64,000 bases of DNA. Origin: SSSZ01 sp035345935 (lineage in GTDB: Bacteria > Pseudomonadota > Gammaproteobacteria > Burkholderiales > Rhodocyclaceae). The position numbers and the translations under genes were made by a program. Location of the stretch: NCBI GenBank assembly GCA_035345935.1, contig DAORDK010000001.1:1-64000 (forward strand), in the 5' to 3' direction. Below are positions 7,360 to 16,190 of this stretch, one piece after another; position 1 is the stretch's first letter; each line of letters opens with the position of its first letter. Under the pieces are notes generated by a model. It saw only the letters and a program-made list of their open reading frames with translations. It was not told the origin of the DNA and did no database searches.

Positions 7360-9984
7360 ATGCCCCTAGGCAATCGATTTCCCGCTCTCGTACTCGCGGC
7401 AGTAGTGGCCATCGGCCTCGCGCTCCTTGGAGCTTTCTCTTATTACAACGGGATCCACAGGGAATTTCTTGCCGCGAATTTCGATAGTGTCCATGGCGCA
7501 AGAACCTTGCTCAAGGCACAGGCTTTTCTTAAGCAGGCCCAGGATCGCCTGGAGCGCGCTGCGCTCCCCCAATCCAATCTGCAGCCCCTGCTCCGTCAGG
7601 CTGTTGACGCCTTGTTCCAGGCCGCAAGCTACGGGGCGGAAGGTTCCGACGATGCGCGGCATCGCCGATCGGAGCTCACCAGCCGAACTCGAATTCTGCA
7701 CAAGCAGGTCGAGCAATTGCTGGTTTCTGCTTCCGAGCCCGCGGTAACAGCCAGCCTGCCGACCATTGTTGCCCAAGTTCGGGGATTGGCGGAGGAGTTC
7801 GGCACCGCTGAATTGGAACACTGGGGAACCCTATCGTCCCTCAATAGCGAGCTTGCCCTTCGCATGGAACAGCTTCGGCTGTTCATTGCGGCAACCATCT
7901 TCATCTTCGTGGCCATCATGCTTATTCTGGCCCGTTCTCTCCAACGAACCCGCCAAGCCGAGAGCGCGCTACGCAACGCCAAGCGAGACACCGAAGCAAT
8001 CCAGCAAACGACCCTTGACGCCGCGACGATCGGGATTGTCTACCTCAACATGGACGACCCGGAGCATCCCAGAGTCATCGCGGCAAACCGCCAGATGGCC
8101 ACCATTCTCGGCATTTCCCTGGATCAATTGGTCGGCACATCGCTCACTCGGTTTTACGCCGATTTAAGCAGCTTTCAGGCCTCTATCGCCGAATTACGCA
8201 AGGTCTTGGCAAGCGGAGAAGTACTGCGCGGCGAGAAACTGCTACGCCGACACGACGGGAGTCTCTTCTGGTGTGCCTTTTCGGCCAAAGCCATCGACGC
8301 GACCGATGCCTCCCGGGGGATAGTGTGCTTGCTCGAGGACGTCAGCGAGCAGAAGCGCGCCGAAGAAGAACTCGAATCGGCCAAGCGCGACGCCGAAAGC
8401 GCCAACCGAGCCAAGAGCGAATTTCTCGCGAATATGAGCCACGAGATCCGAACTCCGTTCACCGGAGTCCTCGGCATGCTGGAATTGCTGCTCCAGTCCC
8501 GCCTCTTGCCCGAGCAGCGGCGCCATGCCGAATTAGCCCACCGCAGTACCCGAAATCTCCTTGCCATTGTTGACGACATTCTCGACCTCTCTCGCATCGA
8601 GAATGGCAAATTCGAACTCCATCCGGCCCCCACCGAATTGCGCCCGCTGCTTGAAGGAATCGTCCAGTTTCATCGTGTCCAGGGCGAAAAAAAGGGCTTG
8701 GAAGTCCAACCTCAAATCGATCCGGCCATTCCAGACTTCGTTGTTGTAGATGGCCTGCGCCTGCGTCAGATTCTCGACAACCTGATGGGCAACGCTTTGA
8801 AATTCACCCCGCGCGGACGCGTGAACCTGGCTGCGGAAATCACCGCGTCCGAACCTGACCGGTGCCGGCTGCGTTTTACGGTCTCCGACACGGGAATAGG
8901 CATTCCGGCAACGCAGCAGGCCCGAATTTTCGAAAAATTCATCCAAGCCGATGGCTCCACGGCCCGCGTATTCGGCGGCAGCGGGCTTGGACTGGCGATC
9001 TGTCGGCAGTTGGTCGATCGTATGGGTGGAGAGATGGGCGTCAGCAGTTTCGAGGGACGGGGAAGTCGGTTCTGGGTGGAATTCGACCTCCAGGTCGTCC
9101 CTTCACCGGGTTTGCGCGAACCTATGCCTTTAAACGCAGATCCAATCCGCCTCCCCGCCGGCGTGCGTGTTCTTGTGGCAGACGACAGCGATACGAATCG
9201 CGAAGTCCTTGCCGGCTTGCTCGAGGGCTTTGGGGCTGTCGTGATCCTGGCAGAAAACGGTGAGGAAGCCGTGCGTCTCGCCGCCAACGAGCGTCCCGAC
9301 GTCATCTTGATGGATATCCAGATGCCCGGCTTGGACGGATACGAGGCCACCCGCTTGATTCGGGCGGCGGAGACCCTGGGCAAGCGGGTGCCGATTATCG
9401 CGCTCACAGCCCACGCCATGGCGGGCGATCGCGAAAAATGCCTTGCCGCCGGCATGGACGATTACGTGTCCAAACCCGTCGCCCAAGAAGTGCTCGCGGC
9501 CTGTGTTGCACTTCAGCTTGCGTATGTTTCACCGGAATCCGTCTTGGGCGAGACCGAGGCATCGCCCCGCGCTGCTCCTTATCGAGGCCATATCCTGCTT
9601 GCCGAGGATGACGAATCGATTCGTACCGCTTGCCGTGGGCTCCTCGAACACTTGGGATGCCAGGTGACCACGGCGATCGACGGTGGCGAAGCCCTCGCGC
9701 TATTCGGCAGTGACGATTTCGATCTGGTTCTGCTCGATTGCCGGATGCCAGGGCTATCGGGCCAGGAAACGGCACGCCTGTGGCGCCAGAAGGAATTGGA
9801 GGCGCGACGCATGCCGACTGCCATCGTTGCGCTCACCGCCCTGGCTTCCGCCGAAGATAGATCAGAATGCCTTGCCGCAGGCATGAACGACACCCTGGCA
9901 AAACCCTTCAATCAGGAAGATCTGGAAAAGCTGCTCGAGGCATGGCTGGGGCGCGATCCCCACCGGGAGTCCAAGACAGGGTAA
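7360..9984 (+). CDS. Hybrid sensor histidine kinase with PAS and two receiver domains
   Basis: 874 residues. An N-terminal transmembrane helix (about 8-28), a helical periplasmic region to about 170, a second helix (LFIAATIFIFVAIMLILA), a PAS domain (about 210-325), HisKA with NMSHEIRTP (His361), HATPase_c with DNLMGNALKFTP, DTGIGIP and GSGLGLAIC, then two receiver domains with phospho-acceptors in ILMDIQMPG (about Asp652) and LLDCRMPG (about Asp793). No Hpt domain is fused, so phosphotransfer must use a partner encoded elsewhere. Divergence from a periplasmic binding protein suggests a shared stimulus. No output regulator adjoins it. Confidence 0.9.
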   Translation: MPLGNRFPALVLAAVVAIGLALLGAFSYYNGIHREFLAANFDSVHGARTLLKAQAFLKQAQDRLERAALPQSNLQPLLRQAVDALFQAASYGAEGSDDARHRRSELTSRTRILHKQVEQLLVSASEPAVTASLPTIVAQVRGLAEEFGTAELEHWGTLSSLNSELALRMEQLRLFIAATIFIFVAIMLILARSLQRTRQAESALRNAKRDTEAIQQTTLDAATIGIVYLNMDDPEHPRVIAANRQMATILGISLDQLVGTSLTRFYADLSSFQASIAELRKVLASGEVLRGEKLLRRHDGSLFWCAFSAKAIDATDASRGIVCLLEDVSEQKRAEEELESAKRDAESANRAKSEFLANMSHEIRTPFTGVLGMLELLLQSRLLPEQRRHAELAHRSTRNLLAIVDDILDLSRIENGKFELHPAPTELRPLLEGIVQFHRVQGEKKGLEVQPQIDPAIPDFVVVDGLRLRQILDNLMGNALKFTPRGRVNLAAEITASEPDRCRLRFTVSDTGIGIPATQQARIFEKFIQADGSTARVFGGSGLGLAICRQLVDRMGGEMGVSSFEGRGSRFWVEFDLQVVPSPGLREPMPLNADPIRLPAGVRVLVADDSDTNREVLAGLLEGFGAVVILAENGEEAVRLAANERPDVILMDIQMPGLDGYEATRLIRAAETLGKRVPIIALTAHAMAGDREKCLAAGMDDYVSKPVAQEVLAACVALQLAYVSPESVLGETEASPRAAPYRGHILLAEDDESIRTACRGLLEHLGCQVTTAIDGGEALALFGSDDFDLVLLDCRMPGLSGQETARLWRQKELEARRMPTAIVALTALASAEDRSECLAAGMNDTLAKPFNQEDLEKLLEAWLGRDPHRESKTG

Positions 9985-10037
9985 ACTGCTGTCCTTTTCG
10001 CGAAGGCTGTCCAGCCGCCAATCCGATAGAGATTCCC

Positions 10038-11114
10038 ATGAGCACTCAGAACCTAGAAAACGTCAATGTCAGCGCCTTCGACGCGATGCCCACGCCGGAG
10101 GAACTCCACGCTCGCCTTCCGCTTTCCGTCAAGGCCGCCCACACCGTGAATCAGGGTCGCAGCACCTTGCGCCGCATTCTCGATCGCAAGGATCATCGCC
10201 TGTTCGCGGTCGTCGGCCCCTGCTCGATCCACGACCCCAACGCAGGCCTGGATTACGCGCGCCGGCTCCATGAGTTGTCCCGCGAAATCGGTGACACCAT
10301 CTGCCTGGTGATGCGCGTCTACTTCGAAAAGCCACGCACGACAGTGGGCTGGAAGGGCTACATCAACGACCCCTACATGGACGATTCGTTCCGCGTCGAC
10401 GTCGGCATGGAAAAGGCCCGCGATTTCCTGTTGAAGATCAATGAGCTCGGACTGCCCACCGGTACGGAAGCCCTAGACCCGATTTCTCCCCAGTACTACG
10501 GCGACCTGATCGCCTGGACCGCCATCGGAGCCCGCACTACCGAGTCCCAGACCCATCGCGAAATGTCTTCCGGGCTCTCCACTCCCGTTGGCTTCAAGAA
10601 CGGCACCAGCGGCGATCTGGCTGTGGCCGTCAATGCCATCCTTTCGGCGTCCAAGCCCCACTCCTTTCTCGGCATCAATGGCCAAGGCCGCGTCGCCATC
10701 GTCCGCACCAGCGGAAATCGCCACGGACACGTCGTCCTGCGCGGGGGGGATTCGCGACCCAACTACGATACGGTTTCCGTCTCGATGGCCGAGCAGGCGC
10801 TGACCAAGGCCAAGCTCCCCCACAACATCGTCGTCGATTGTTCCCACGCCAACAGCAGCAAGAAACCCGAGTTGCAACCCCTGGTGATGGCGGACGTGGT
10901 GAACCAGATCCGGCTCGGCAACAAATCCCTGGTCGGCGTGATGATCGAGTCGAACATCGAGGCCGGAAACCAGCCGATTCCCGCCGACCTCAGCCAATTG
11001 CGCTACGGTTGTTCGGTCACCGACGCCTGCGTGGACTGGTCCACGACGGAAAAAATGCTGCGCGACGCTGCCATCCTGTTGCGCGATGTCCTTCCGGGCC
11101 GCCTGGACGCCTGA
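10038..11114 (+). CDS. aroG: 3-deoxy-7-phosphoheptulonate synthase, class I
   Basis: A 358-residue DAHP synthase that condenses phosphoenolpyruvate and erythrose 4-phosphate, the first step of the shikimate pathway. Signature segments are VVGPCSIHDPNAGLDYARRL, YFEKPRTTVGWKGYINDP, IGARTTESQTHREMSSGLS and VDCSHANSSKKP. Length and motifs match the AroF/AroG/AroH family; which aromatic amino acid inhibits it cannot be read safely. The start at 10038 follows an AGAG stretch; upstream in-frame codons overlap the kinase tail and are unlikely. Confidence 0.95.
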   Translation: MSTQNLENVNVSAFDAMPTPEELHARLPLSVKAAHTVNQGRSTLRRILDRKDHRLFAVVGPCSIHDPNAGLDYARRLHELSREIGDTICLVMRVYFEKPRTTVGWKGYINDPYMDDSFRVDVGMEKARDFLLKINELGLPTGTEALDPISPQYYGDLIAWTAIGARTTESQTHREMSSGLSTPVGFKNGTSGDLAVAVNAILSASKPHSFLGINGQGRVAIVRTSGNRHGHVVLRGGDSRPNYDTVSVSMAEQALTKAKLPHNIVVDCSHANSSKKPELQPLVMADVVNQIRLGNKSLVGVMIESNIEAGNQPIPADLSQLRYGCSVTDACVDWSTTEKMLRDAAILLRDVLPGRLDA

Positions 11115-11133
11115 CCATTCCGCTTCGCCGCCG

Positions 11134-12363
11134 ATGCCTCTGATCCGCCCCTTCGCCGGCCTGCGCCCGGCACCCGGTCGCGCCGGGGACGTTGCCGCCC
11201 CACCCTACGACGTACTCTCCAGCGACGAGGCCCGGGAAAGGGCCGCCGGTCGCCCCTGGAGTTTCCTCCACATCTCCAAGGCGGAAATCGACCTGCCGGC
11301 CGACGTCGACCCCTATTCCCCTTCGGTTTACGCTCGCTCTGCTGCGAATCTTGCAGCCATGATTTCGGCTGGCGTTCTCATCCGGGATGAATCTCCCCGC
11401 TACTATGCCTACCGCCTGGTCATGGGCAATCATGTCCAGACCGGTCTGGTTGCGGCCGCATCGGTGGCCGATTACGACAGCAATCGCATCCGCCGCCATG
11501 AATTCACCCGGCCTGACAAGGAAGACGACCGAGTCCGTCAAATCGAGGCCCTCAATGCCCACACCGGCCCCGTCCTCCTGGCATACCCTGATTGCCCGGT
11601 GGCCGATGGGATCATCGCGGCCGCCACGGCCGGGGAACCACTCGCCGACGTCACCGCCGACGGAGTCCGGCACATGACCTGGGCCATAGAACATCCAGAC
11701 GCCGTCGCCGCCCTCTCAGCGGCCATCGACGGCCTACCCTGCCTATACATCGCCGACGGTCACCACCGCTCGGCCGCGGCGTCCCGGGTTGCTGCGGCTC
11801 GCCGCAAGCCTGACAGCGCAGATGGTTCGGCAGAAGCCTTTCTTTCGGTGATGTTCCCTGCCCACGAGATGCGGATCATGGATTACAACCGCCTGGTCAG
11901 GGACTTGAACGGCCTCAGCCCGGAGGCCTTTCTTGCCGGAGTGTCGGAAGCCTTCGAGGTCGTACCCGTCGATCGGGCTTTTTCGCCGGAAAGCCCTGGG
12001 ATCTTCGCTCTCTACCTGGCCGGTCGCTGGCATCGCCTGGCCATCGATCCATGTCGCATCCCGCTCGCCGACCCGGTAGCCCGACTGGATGTCAGTCTCC
12101 TCTCCGACCATCTCCTGGGTCCGATCCTCGGCATCGCCGATCTGCGACGCGACAAGCGCATCGACTTCGTAGGCGGCATTCGTGGTCTAGGGGAACTCGA
12201 ACGACGGGTTGATAGCGGAGAGATGGCGGTCGCATTTGCCCTCCACCCCACCCGTATGGCGGACCTCATGGCTGTAGCCGATGCCGGGGAAGTCATGCCC
12301 CCCAAATCCACCTGGTTTGAGCCCAAGCTTGCCGACGGGCTCCTATCCCACGTTCTGGACTGA
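11134..12363 (+). CDS. DUF1015 family protein
   Basis: 409 residues beginning MPLIRPFAGLRPAPGRAGDVAAPPYDVL, the hallmark of DUF1015 proteins, followed by YIADGHHRSAAASRVAA, a conserved His-rich ParB/sulfiredoxin-like motif. The biochemical role is not established; in many genomes relatives sit near serine/glycerate metabolism genes. Here it lies 19 bp after aroG and could be cotranscribed with it. No signal peptide or membrane segment is seen. Confidence 0.85.
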   Translation: MPLIRPFAGLRPAPGRAGDVAAPPYDVLSSDEARERAAGRPWSFLHISKAEIDLPADVDPYSPSVYARSAANLAAMISAGVLIRDESPRYYAYRLVMGNHVQTGLVAAASVADYDSNRIRRHEFTRPDKEDDRVRQIEALNAHTGPVLLAYPDCPVADGIIAAATAGEPLADVTADGVRHMTWAIEHPDAVAALSAAIDGLPCLYIADGHHRSAAASRVAAARRKPDSADGSAEAFLSVMFPAHEMRIMDYNRLVRDLNGLSPEAFLAGVSEAFEVVPVDRAFSPESPGIFALYLAGRWHRLAIDPCRIPLADPVARLDVSLLSDHLLGPILGIADLRRDKRIDFVGGIRGLGELERRVDSGEMAVAFALHPTRMADLMAVADAGEVMPPKSTWFEPKLADGLLSHVLD

Positions 12364-12394
12364 TTTCAGAGCCAGATCGCGAGGCTGCCCGGGG

Positions 12395-12790
12395 TCATTG
12401 CAGGTCCACTGCGTAACGCTTGAGGTCGTCCAAGGCGATGACCTCCAACGATGCCTGGTTGCTAGCCGTCAGGACCACCCGAGGTGCCCGGCCACCCGCC
12501 AGGGCTTCCAGCCAACGGGCAGCGCACAGGCACCAGCGGTCGCCCGGCTTCAGCCCAGGAAAACCGTACTCCGGTCTTGGCGTGGATAAATCGTTGCCGC
12601 GCTGCTGAGAGAACTCCAGGAACTCGGGCGTCGCCACGATGCACACCGTATGGCTGCCAAAATCGTCAGGGCCGGTGTTGCAGCAACCGTCTCGGAAAAA
12701 CCCAGTACGAGGCCGCTCGCTGCAGGGGAGCAAAGGACCCCCAAGGACATTCAATTGACTTCCCCGCCCTGGCCAGTCACGAGGCTTCAT
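12395..12790 (-). CDS. DUF2237 family protein
   Basis: 131 residues with the compact DUF2237 pattern: QLNVLGGPLLPC, RTGFFRDGCCNTGPDD, GSHTVCIVATPEFLEFS, RGNDLSTPRPEYGFPGLKPG and DRWCLCAARWLEA. The family is small, Cys-rich and of unknown function. Conserved cysteines (CC and CLC) could bind metal or a cluster. It is the last gene of the ISC unit, 10 bp after iscX, which is suggestive of a link to Fe-S or thiol chemistry, though read-through is also possible. Confidence 0.85.
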   Translation of the reverse strand: MKPRDWPGRGSQLNVLGGPLLPCSERPRTGFFRDGCCNTGPDDFGSHTVCIVATPEFLEFSQQRGNDLSTPRPEYGFPGLKPGDRWCLCAARWLEALAGGRAPRVVLTASNQASLEVIALDDLKRYAVDLQ

Positions 12791-12800
12791 GCCTGCACCG

Positions 12801-12995
12801 TCACTCGACTTCGTCTATCCAGGCCTGCTGGATGGCTTCTAGGATTTTTTCGCCACAGTGCTTGGGATCGTCGTCAAAATCCGGTAGCGCCAGCACCCAA
12901 GCGCGGAGGTCGACAAAGTTGGCCTTGAGCGGATCCTTGTCCGGATAAGCCTCGGCCAGCTCGATGGCAATGTCGTTAATGTCGGTCCATTTCAT
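12801..12995 (-). CDS. iscX: Fe-S assembly protein IscX
   Basis: A 64-residue acidic protein (MKWTDINDIAIELAEAYPD, then DPLKANFVDLRAWVLALPDF) matching IscX, which binds IscS and modulates sulfur transfer as a possible iron-dependent adaptor. Length equals the usual 64-66. The ATG overlaps the fdx stop by 4 nt. A longer frame reading upstream through fdx is an artefact of that overlap. Confidence 0.95.
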   Translation of the reverse strand: MKWTDINDIAIELAEAYPDKDPLKANFVDLRAWVLALPDFDDDPKHCGEKILEAIQQAWIDEVE

Positions 12996-13336
12996 TTCCT
13001 GTGCCCCTCCTTCGCCATATTGATGCTGTACTTGGGGATTTCTACCACCAGCGGCGTTTCGCCGACGGTCGCCTGGCACCCCAGCCGGGAATTGGGCTCC
13101 AAGCCCCAGGCCTTGTCCAGCAAATCTTCTTCGTCGTCCTCGGCGGGTTCCAACGAGTTGAAACCCTCGCGCACGATGACGTGACAAGTAGTGCAGGCGC
13201 AAGACATCTCGCAGGCGTGTTCAAGCTCGATGTCGTTTTCCAGCAGAGTCTGGCAGATGGATTTTCCAGCTTCGGCTTCGATCACCGCGCCATCCGGACA
13301 CAGTTCAACGTGAGGCAGCACGACGATCTGAGTCAT
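12992..13336 (-). CDS. fdx: ISC-system 2Fe-2S ferredoxin
   Basis: 114 residues of the adrenodoxin-type ferredoxin used for electron donation during Fe-S assembly. Cluster ligands are in CEMSCACTTC and the later LGCQATVG, with the extra cysteine in the loop typical of Isc Fdx. It opens MTQIVVLPHVELCPDGAVIEAEAG. The ATG overlaps the hscA stop and its own stop overlaps the iscX start, so hscA-fdx-iscX are translationally coupled. Confidence 0.97.
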   Translation of the reverse strand: MTQIVVLPHVELCPDGAVIEAEAGKSICQTLLENDIELEHACEMSCACTTCHVIVREGFNSLEPAEDDEEDLLDKAWGLEPNSRLGCQATVGETPLVVEIPKYSINMAKEGHRK

Positions 13337-15213
13337 TCTTCCTCTCCCGTCTTGAGATCATCGACCTTGCGCCCAGCCAGGGCGCGCTTGATGCTTTGAT
13401 CCATGCGACGGTGGGCAAATTCCTGCGTTTCATAGCCCAGGTCGTCCATGGCCAGATTGATTTGGCGGCGGTTGGTCCCCGCCATGGTATCCCGCAGCTT
13501 TTCGAGGCTCGCCCTGATCCTGCCGATCTCTGCGTCGGTCAACAGGTGGGGATCTTCGGCCAGGGCTGCTTCGGTGGCCTCGACGAGGCGACGGGCTTCG
13601 ACCTTGGCCTCGGTAAGGGCGCGATTGAGGGCATCATCCTTCGCATGGGCCATGGAATCCTGGAGCATGGCGGCAATTTCGTCGTCGGAAAGACCGTAGG
13701 ACGGTTTCACGGTGACGCTGGCCTCGACGCCATTGGTCTGCTCTCGCGCCGAAACCGAGAGAAGTCCGTCGGCATCGACCTGGAAGCTGACCCGGATACG
13801 GGCTGCGCCCGCCACCATGGGCGGAATTCCCCGCAGCTCGAATCGGGCCAGGGAGCGGCAGTCGGCCACCAGTTCGCGCTCGCCCTGCACGACATGGATG
13901 GCCATGGCGGTCTGGCCATCCTTGAAGGTGGTGAAGTCCTGCGCGCGGGCAGTGGGGATGGTGGAATTGCGCGGGATGACCTTTTCCGTCAGCCCCCCCA
14001 TGGTCTCCAGGCCGAGGGAAAGTGGAATGACGTCGAGCAGAAGCCAGTCGTCCTGGCCGGTTTTATTGCCCACCAACAGGTTGGCCTGGGTGGCGGCCCC
14101 CAGGGCAACCACCTTGTCCGGATCCAGGTTGGTCAGGGGTTCTTGACGGAAGAAATCACCCACCGCCTTTTGCACCTGCGGCATCCGGGTGGCGCCGCCG
14201 ACCATCACCACGCCCTTGACGTCCTCCGGACGAAGGCCGGCGTCGCGCAGGGCCTTTTTCACCGGCTGCACGGTCTTGGAAACAAGAGTCTGGGTAATCC
14301 CGGCAAAGGTATCCACCTCGATCCGCAGATCGACCAGCTCGCCCGATGTCAGCCGCGCAGTAATCGGTGCCTCCGGATGATGGGTCAGGAATTCCTTCGC
14401 CTCCCGGCAACGCATCATCAGAAGCCGCGAATCTTCTGCCGAAAGAGGTTGCAGTTTCGCCTGCTCAATGGCCCAGCAGAACAGGCGGTGGTCGAAGTCG
14501 TCGCCGCCCAGGGCGGAGTCGCCGCCGGTGGCCATAACCTCAAATACGCCCTTGGTGAGCTTGAGGATGGAAATATCGAAGGTTCCGCCACCCAAATCAT
14601 AGACGGCATAGACGCCCTCCGCGGCGTTGTCCAGCCCATAGGCAATGGCCGCTGCGGTCGGCTCGTTGAGGAGCCGGAGAACGTTGAGGCCGGCCAGCCG
14701 CGCGGCATCCTTGGTGGCCTGGCGCTGGGCATCGTCGAAATACGCCGGTACGGTGATCACCGCGCCGACCAACTCCCCCCCCAGTGCCCCTTCGGCCCGC
14801 TCGCGCAGGGTTTTGAGAATCTCTGCGGAGACCTCGACAGGGCTCTTCACTCCGGCAACGGTTCTAACCTTGACCATACCCGGCGCCTCGAGGAAGTCGT
14901 AGGGCATGGATTCAACGTGGGCAATATCTTTAAGCCCCCGCCCCATGAAACGCTTCACCGAAACGATGGTGTTTTTCGGATCTCTGGCCTGTTGCTTCTG
15001 GGCGGCGTAACCTACCTCGGTACTCCCGTCCGCATGGTAGCGGACGATGGAAGGCAGCAGGGGGCGGCCCTGTTCGTCGTTGAGCACTTTGGCCAGGCCG
15101 CTGCGGACCGTGGCGACTAGGGAATTGGTCGTACCGAGGTCGATACCAACGGCAAGCTTGTGCTCGTGAGGGGCCGCCGACTCTCCCGGCTCGGCGATCT
15201 GAAACAAGGCCAT
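13333..15213 (-). CDS. hscA: Fe-S protein assembly chaperone HscA
   Basis: A 626-residue Hsp70-class ATPase. The nucleotide-binding domain has VGIDLGTTNSLVATVRSG, NEPTAAAIAYGLD and YDLGGGTFDISIL; the substrate domain follows, ending in a helical lid (about 510-626). HscA with HscB binds the LPPVK motif of IscU, present here as LPPVKIHC, and releases nascent clusters. The gene starts 2 bp after hscB ends. The large open frame on the opposite strand is only a shadow. Confidence 0.97.
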   Translation of the reverse strand: MALFQIAEPGESAAPHEHKLAVGIDLGTTNSLVATVRSGLAKVLNDEQGRPLLPSIVRYHADGSTEVGYAAQKQQARDPKNTIVSVKRFMGRGLKDIAHVESMPYDFLEAPGMVKVRTVAGVKSPVEVSAEILKTLRERAEGALGGELVGAVITVPAYFDDAQRQATKDAARLAGLNVLRLLNEPTAAAIAYGLDNAAEGVYAVYDLGGGTFDISILKLTKGVFEVMATGGDSALGGDDFDHRLFCWAIEQAKLQPLSAEDSRLLMMRCREAKEFLTHHPEAPITARLTSGELVDLRIEVDTFAGITQTLVSKTVQPVKKALRDAGLRPEDVKGVVMVGGATRMPQVQKAVGDFFRQEPLTNLDPDKVVALGAATQANLLVGNKTGQDDWLLLDVIPLSLGLETMGGLTEKVIPRNSTIPTARAQDFTTFKDGQTAMAIHVVQGERELVADCRSLARFELRGIPPMVAGAARIRVSFQVDADGLLSVSAREQTNGVEASVTVKPSYGLSDDEIAAMLQDSMAHAKDDALNRALTEAKVEARRLVEATEAALAEDPHLLTDAEIGRIRASLEKLRDTMAGTNRRQINLAMDDLGYETQEFAHRRMDQSIKRALAGRKVDDLKTGEEE

Positions 15214-15215
15214 GT

Positions 15216-15755
15216 CTATTCTTCCAGCGACGCTAAGGCGTCGTCGATTTCGTGCAAAAGTTTTTCCAGGAACATGAGGCGCCGCACCGCTTCGCCTGCG
15301 GCATTCAGGTCTCCCGCCTCGTCGAGGAGTTGCCCGAGTTCCTCATAGCGGACAGCAATGTCCGCCCGGAGGCGGTGGTAGAGGTGCTCCAATTCACCGT
15401 GGGCACCAGCCGCGCGAGCTTCGGCAACGCCTTCGCGCCACTCCATCTGTTCCAGCAGAAATTCGGCTGCCATGGCGGTATTGCTTTCTGCCCGGACGTC
15501 GAGGCCTGCCAGCTGCAGCAGATATTTTGCCCGCTCCAGCGGTTTCTTCAAGGTCTGGTAAGCCTCGTTCGCCCGCGTTGCCCACTGCATGGACAAGCGC
15601 CGCTCGGCATCGCCCGCCTGGGCAAAACGGTCCGGATGAACCTGTCCCTGGATTTCGCGATAGCGGTGATCGAGCTCTGCCCCATCCAGCCGAAAGGCCC
15701 TTGGAAGTTGGAACAAAGAGAAAAAGTCGGCGGTGATATCCACCAATAACCTCAA
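15216..15755 (-). CDS. hscB: J-domain co-chaperone HscB
   Basis: 179 residues. The N-terminal J-domain has ADFFSLFQLPRAFRLD, LDHRYREIQGQVHPDRF (the HPD triad) and MQWATRANEAYQTLK, followed by the three-helix C-terminal domain that binds IscU. It stimulates HscA ATPase. A 110-bp gap with strong dyad symmetry separates it from iscA, the longest gap inside the operon after cysE. The start at 15755 is used; the conserved domain begins only a few residues later. Confidence 0.95.
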   Translation of the reverse strand: MRLLVDITADFFSLFQLPRAFRLDGAELDHRYREIQGQVHPDRFAQAGDAERRLSMQWATRANEAYQTLKKPLERAKYLLQLAGLDVRAESNTAMAAEFLLEQMEWREGVAEARAAGAHGELEHLYHRLRADIAVRYEELGQLLDEAGDLNAAGEAVRRLMFLEKLLHEIDDALASLEE

Positions 15756-15789
15756 GACGCGGGCTCACATCTGGCTGCCCGGAAGGCCA

Positions 15790-15850
15790 TTCGTCACCGT
15801 GAAGCGCCGGCTCCCCGCACGTTACGCGGGACTAGCGATGGTGTGACGAA
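15790..15850. repeat. Nested hairpin in the iscA-hscB gap
   Basis: Perfect 8-bp outer arms, TTCGTCAC (15790-15797) and GTGACGAA (15843-15850), enclose an inner GC hairpin, CCCGC (15814-15818) and GCGGG (15826-15830), with a 7-nt loop. There is no T-tract. It sits between iscA and hscB in an otherwise tightly packed operon and could be an mRNA processing or differential-expression element. Confidence 0.5.
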
Positions 15851-15865
15851 GCGGCGTCGAGACGC

Positions 15866-16189
15866 CTAGACATTGAAGGATTCACCGCAACCGCACTGAT
15901 CCTTGACATTCGGGTTATTGAACTTGAATCCTTCGTTGAGGCCTTCGCGAGCGTAGTCCAGTTCCATCCCGTCCAGGTACGGCAGGCTCTTCGGATCCAC
16001 GAAGACCTTGACCCCATTGCTCTCGAAAACAAGGTCGTCCGCGGCGCACTGGTCCACAAACTCCAACTTATACGCCATACCCGAACAGCCACTGGTCCGT
16101 ACCCCGAGGCGCAGACCGATACCCTTGCCTCGTTTGCTCAGGTAATTCACGACGTGCTTCGCCGCTTTGTCGCTCAAGGTGATGGCCAT
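15866..16189 (-). CDS. iscA: A-type Fe-S carrier IscA
   Basis: 107 residues, the standard IscA length. The three conserved cysteines are in VRTSGCSGMAYKLEF and the C-terminal CGCGESFNV. It receives and delivers clusters, or iron, within the ISC system. The start at 16189 (MAITLSDKAAKHV) is preceded by GGAGAG; an in-frame ATG at 16201 would overlap iscU and is not favoured. Confidence 0.96.
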   Translation of the reverse strand: MAITLSDKAAKHVVNYLSKRGKGIGLRLGVRTSGCSGMAYKLEFVDQCAADDLVFESNGVKVFVDPKSLPYLDGMELDYAREGLNEGFKFNNPNVKDQCGCGESFNV

Positions 16190-16190
16190 A

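Noticed and set aside
13396..15120. 574-codon open frame opposite hscA
   Set aside because: It mirrors the high-GC codon pattern of hscA, has no family-like motif, and hscA is certain.
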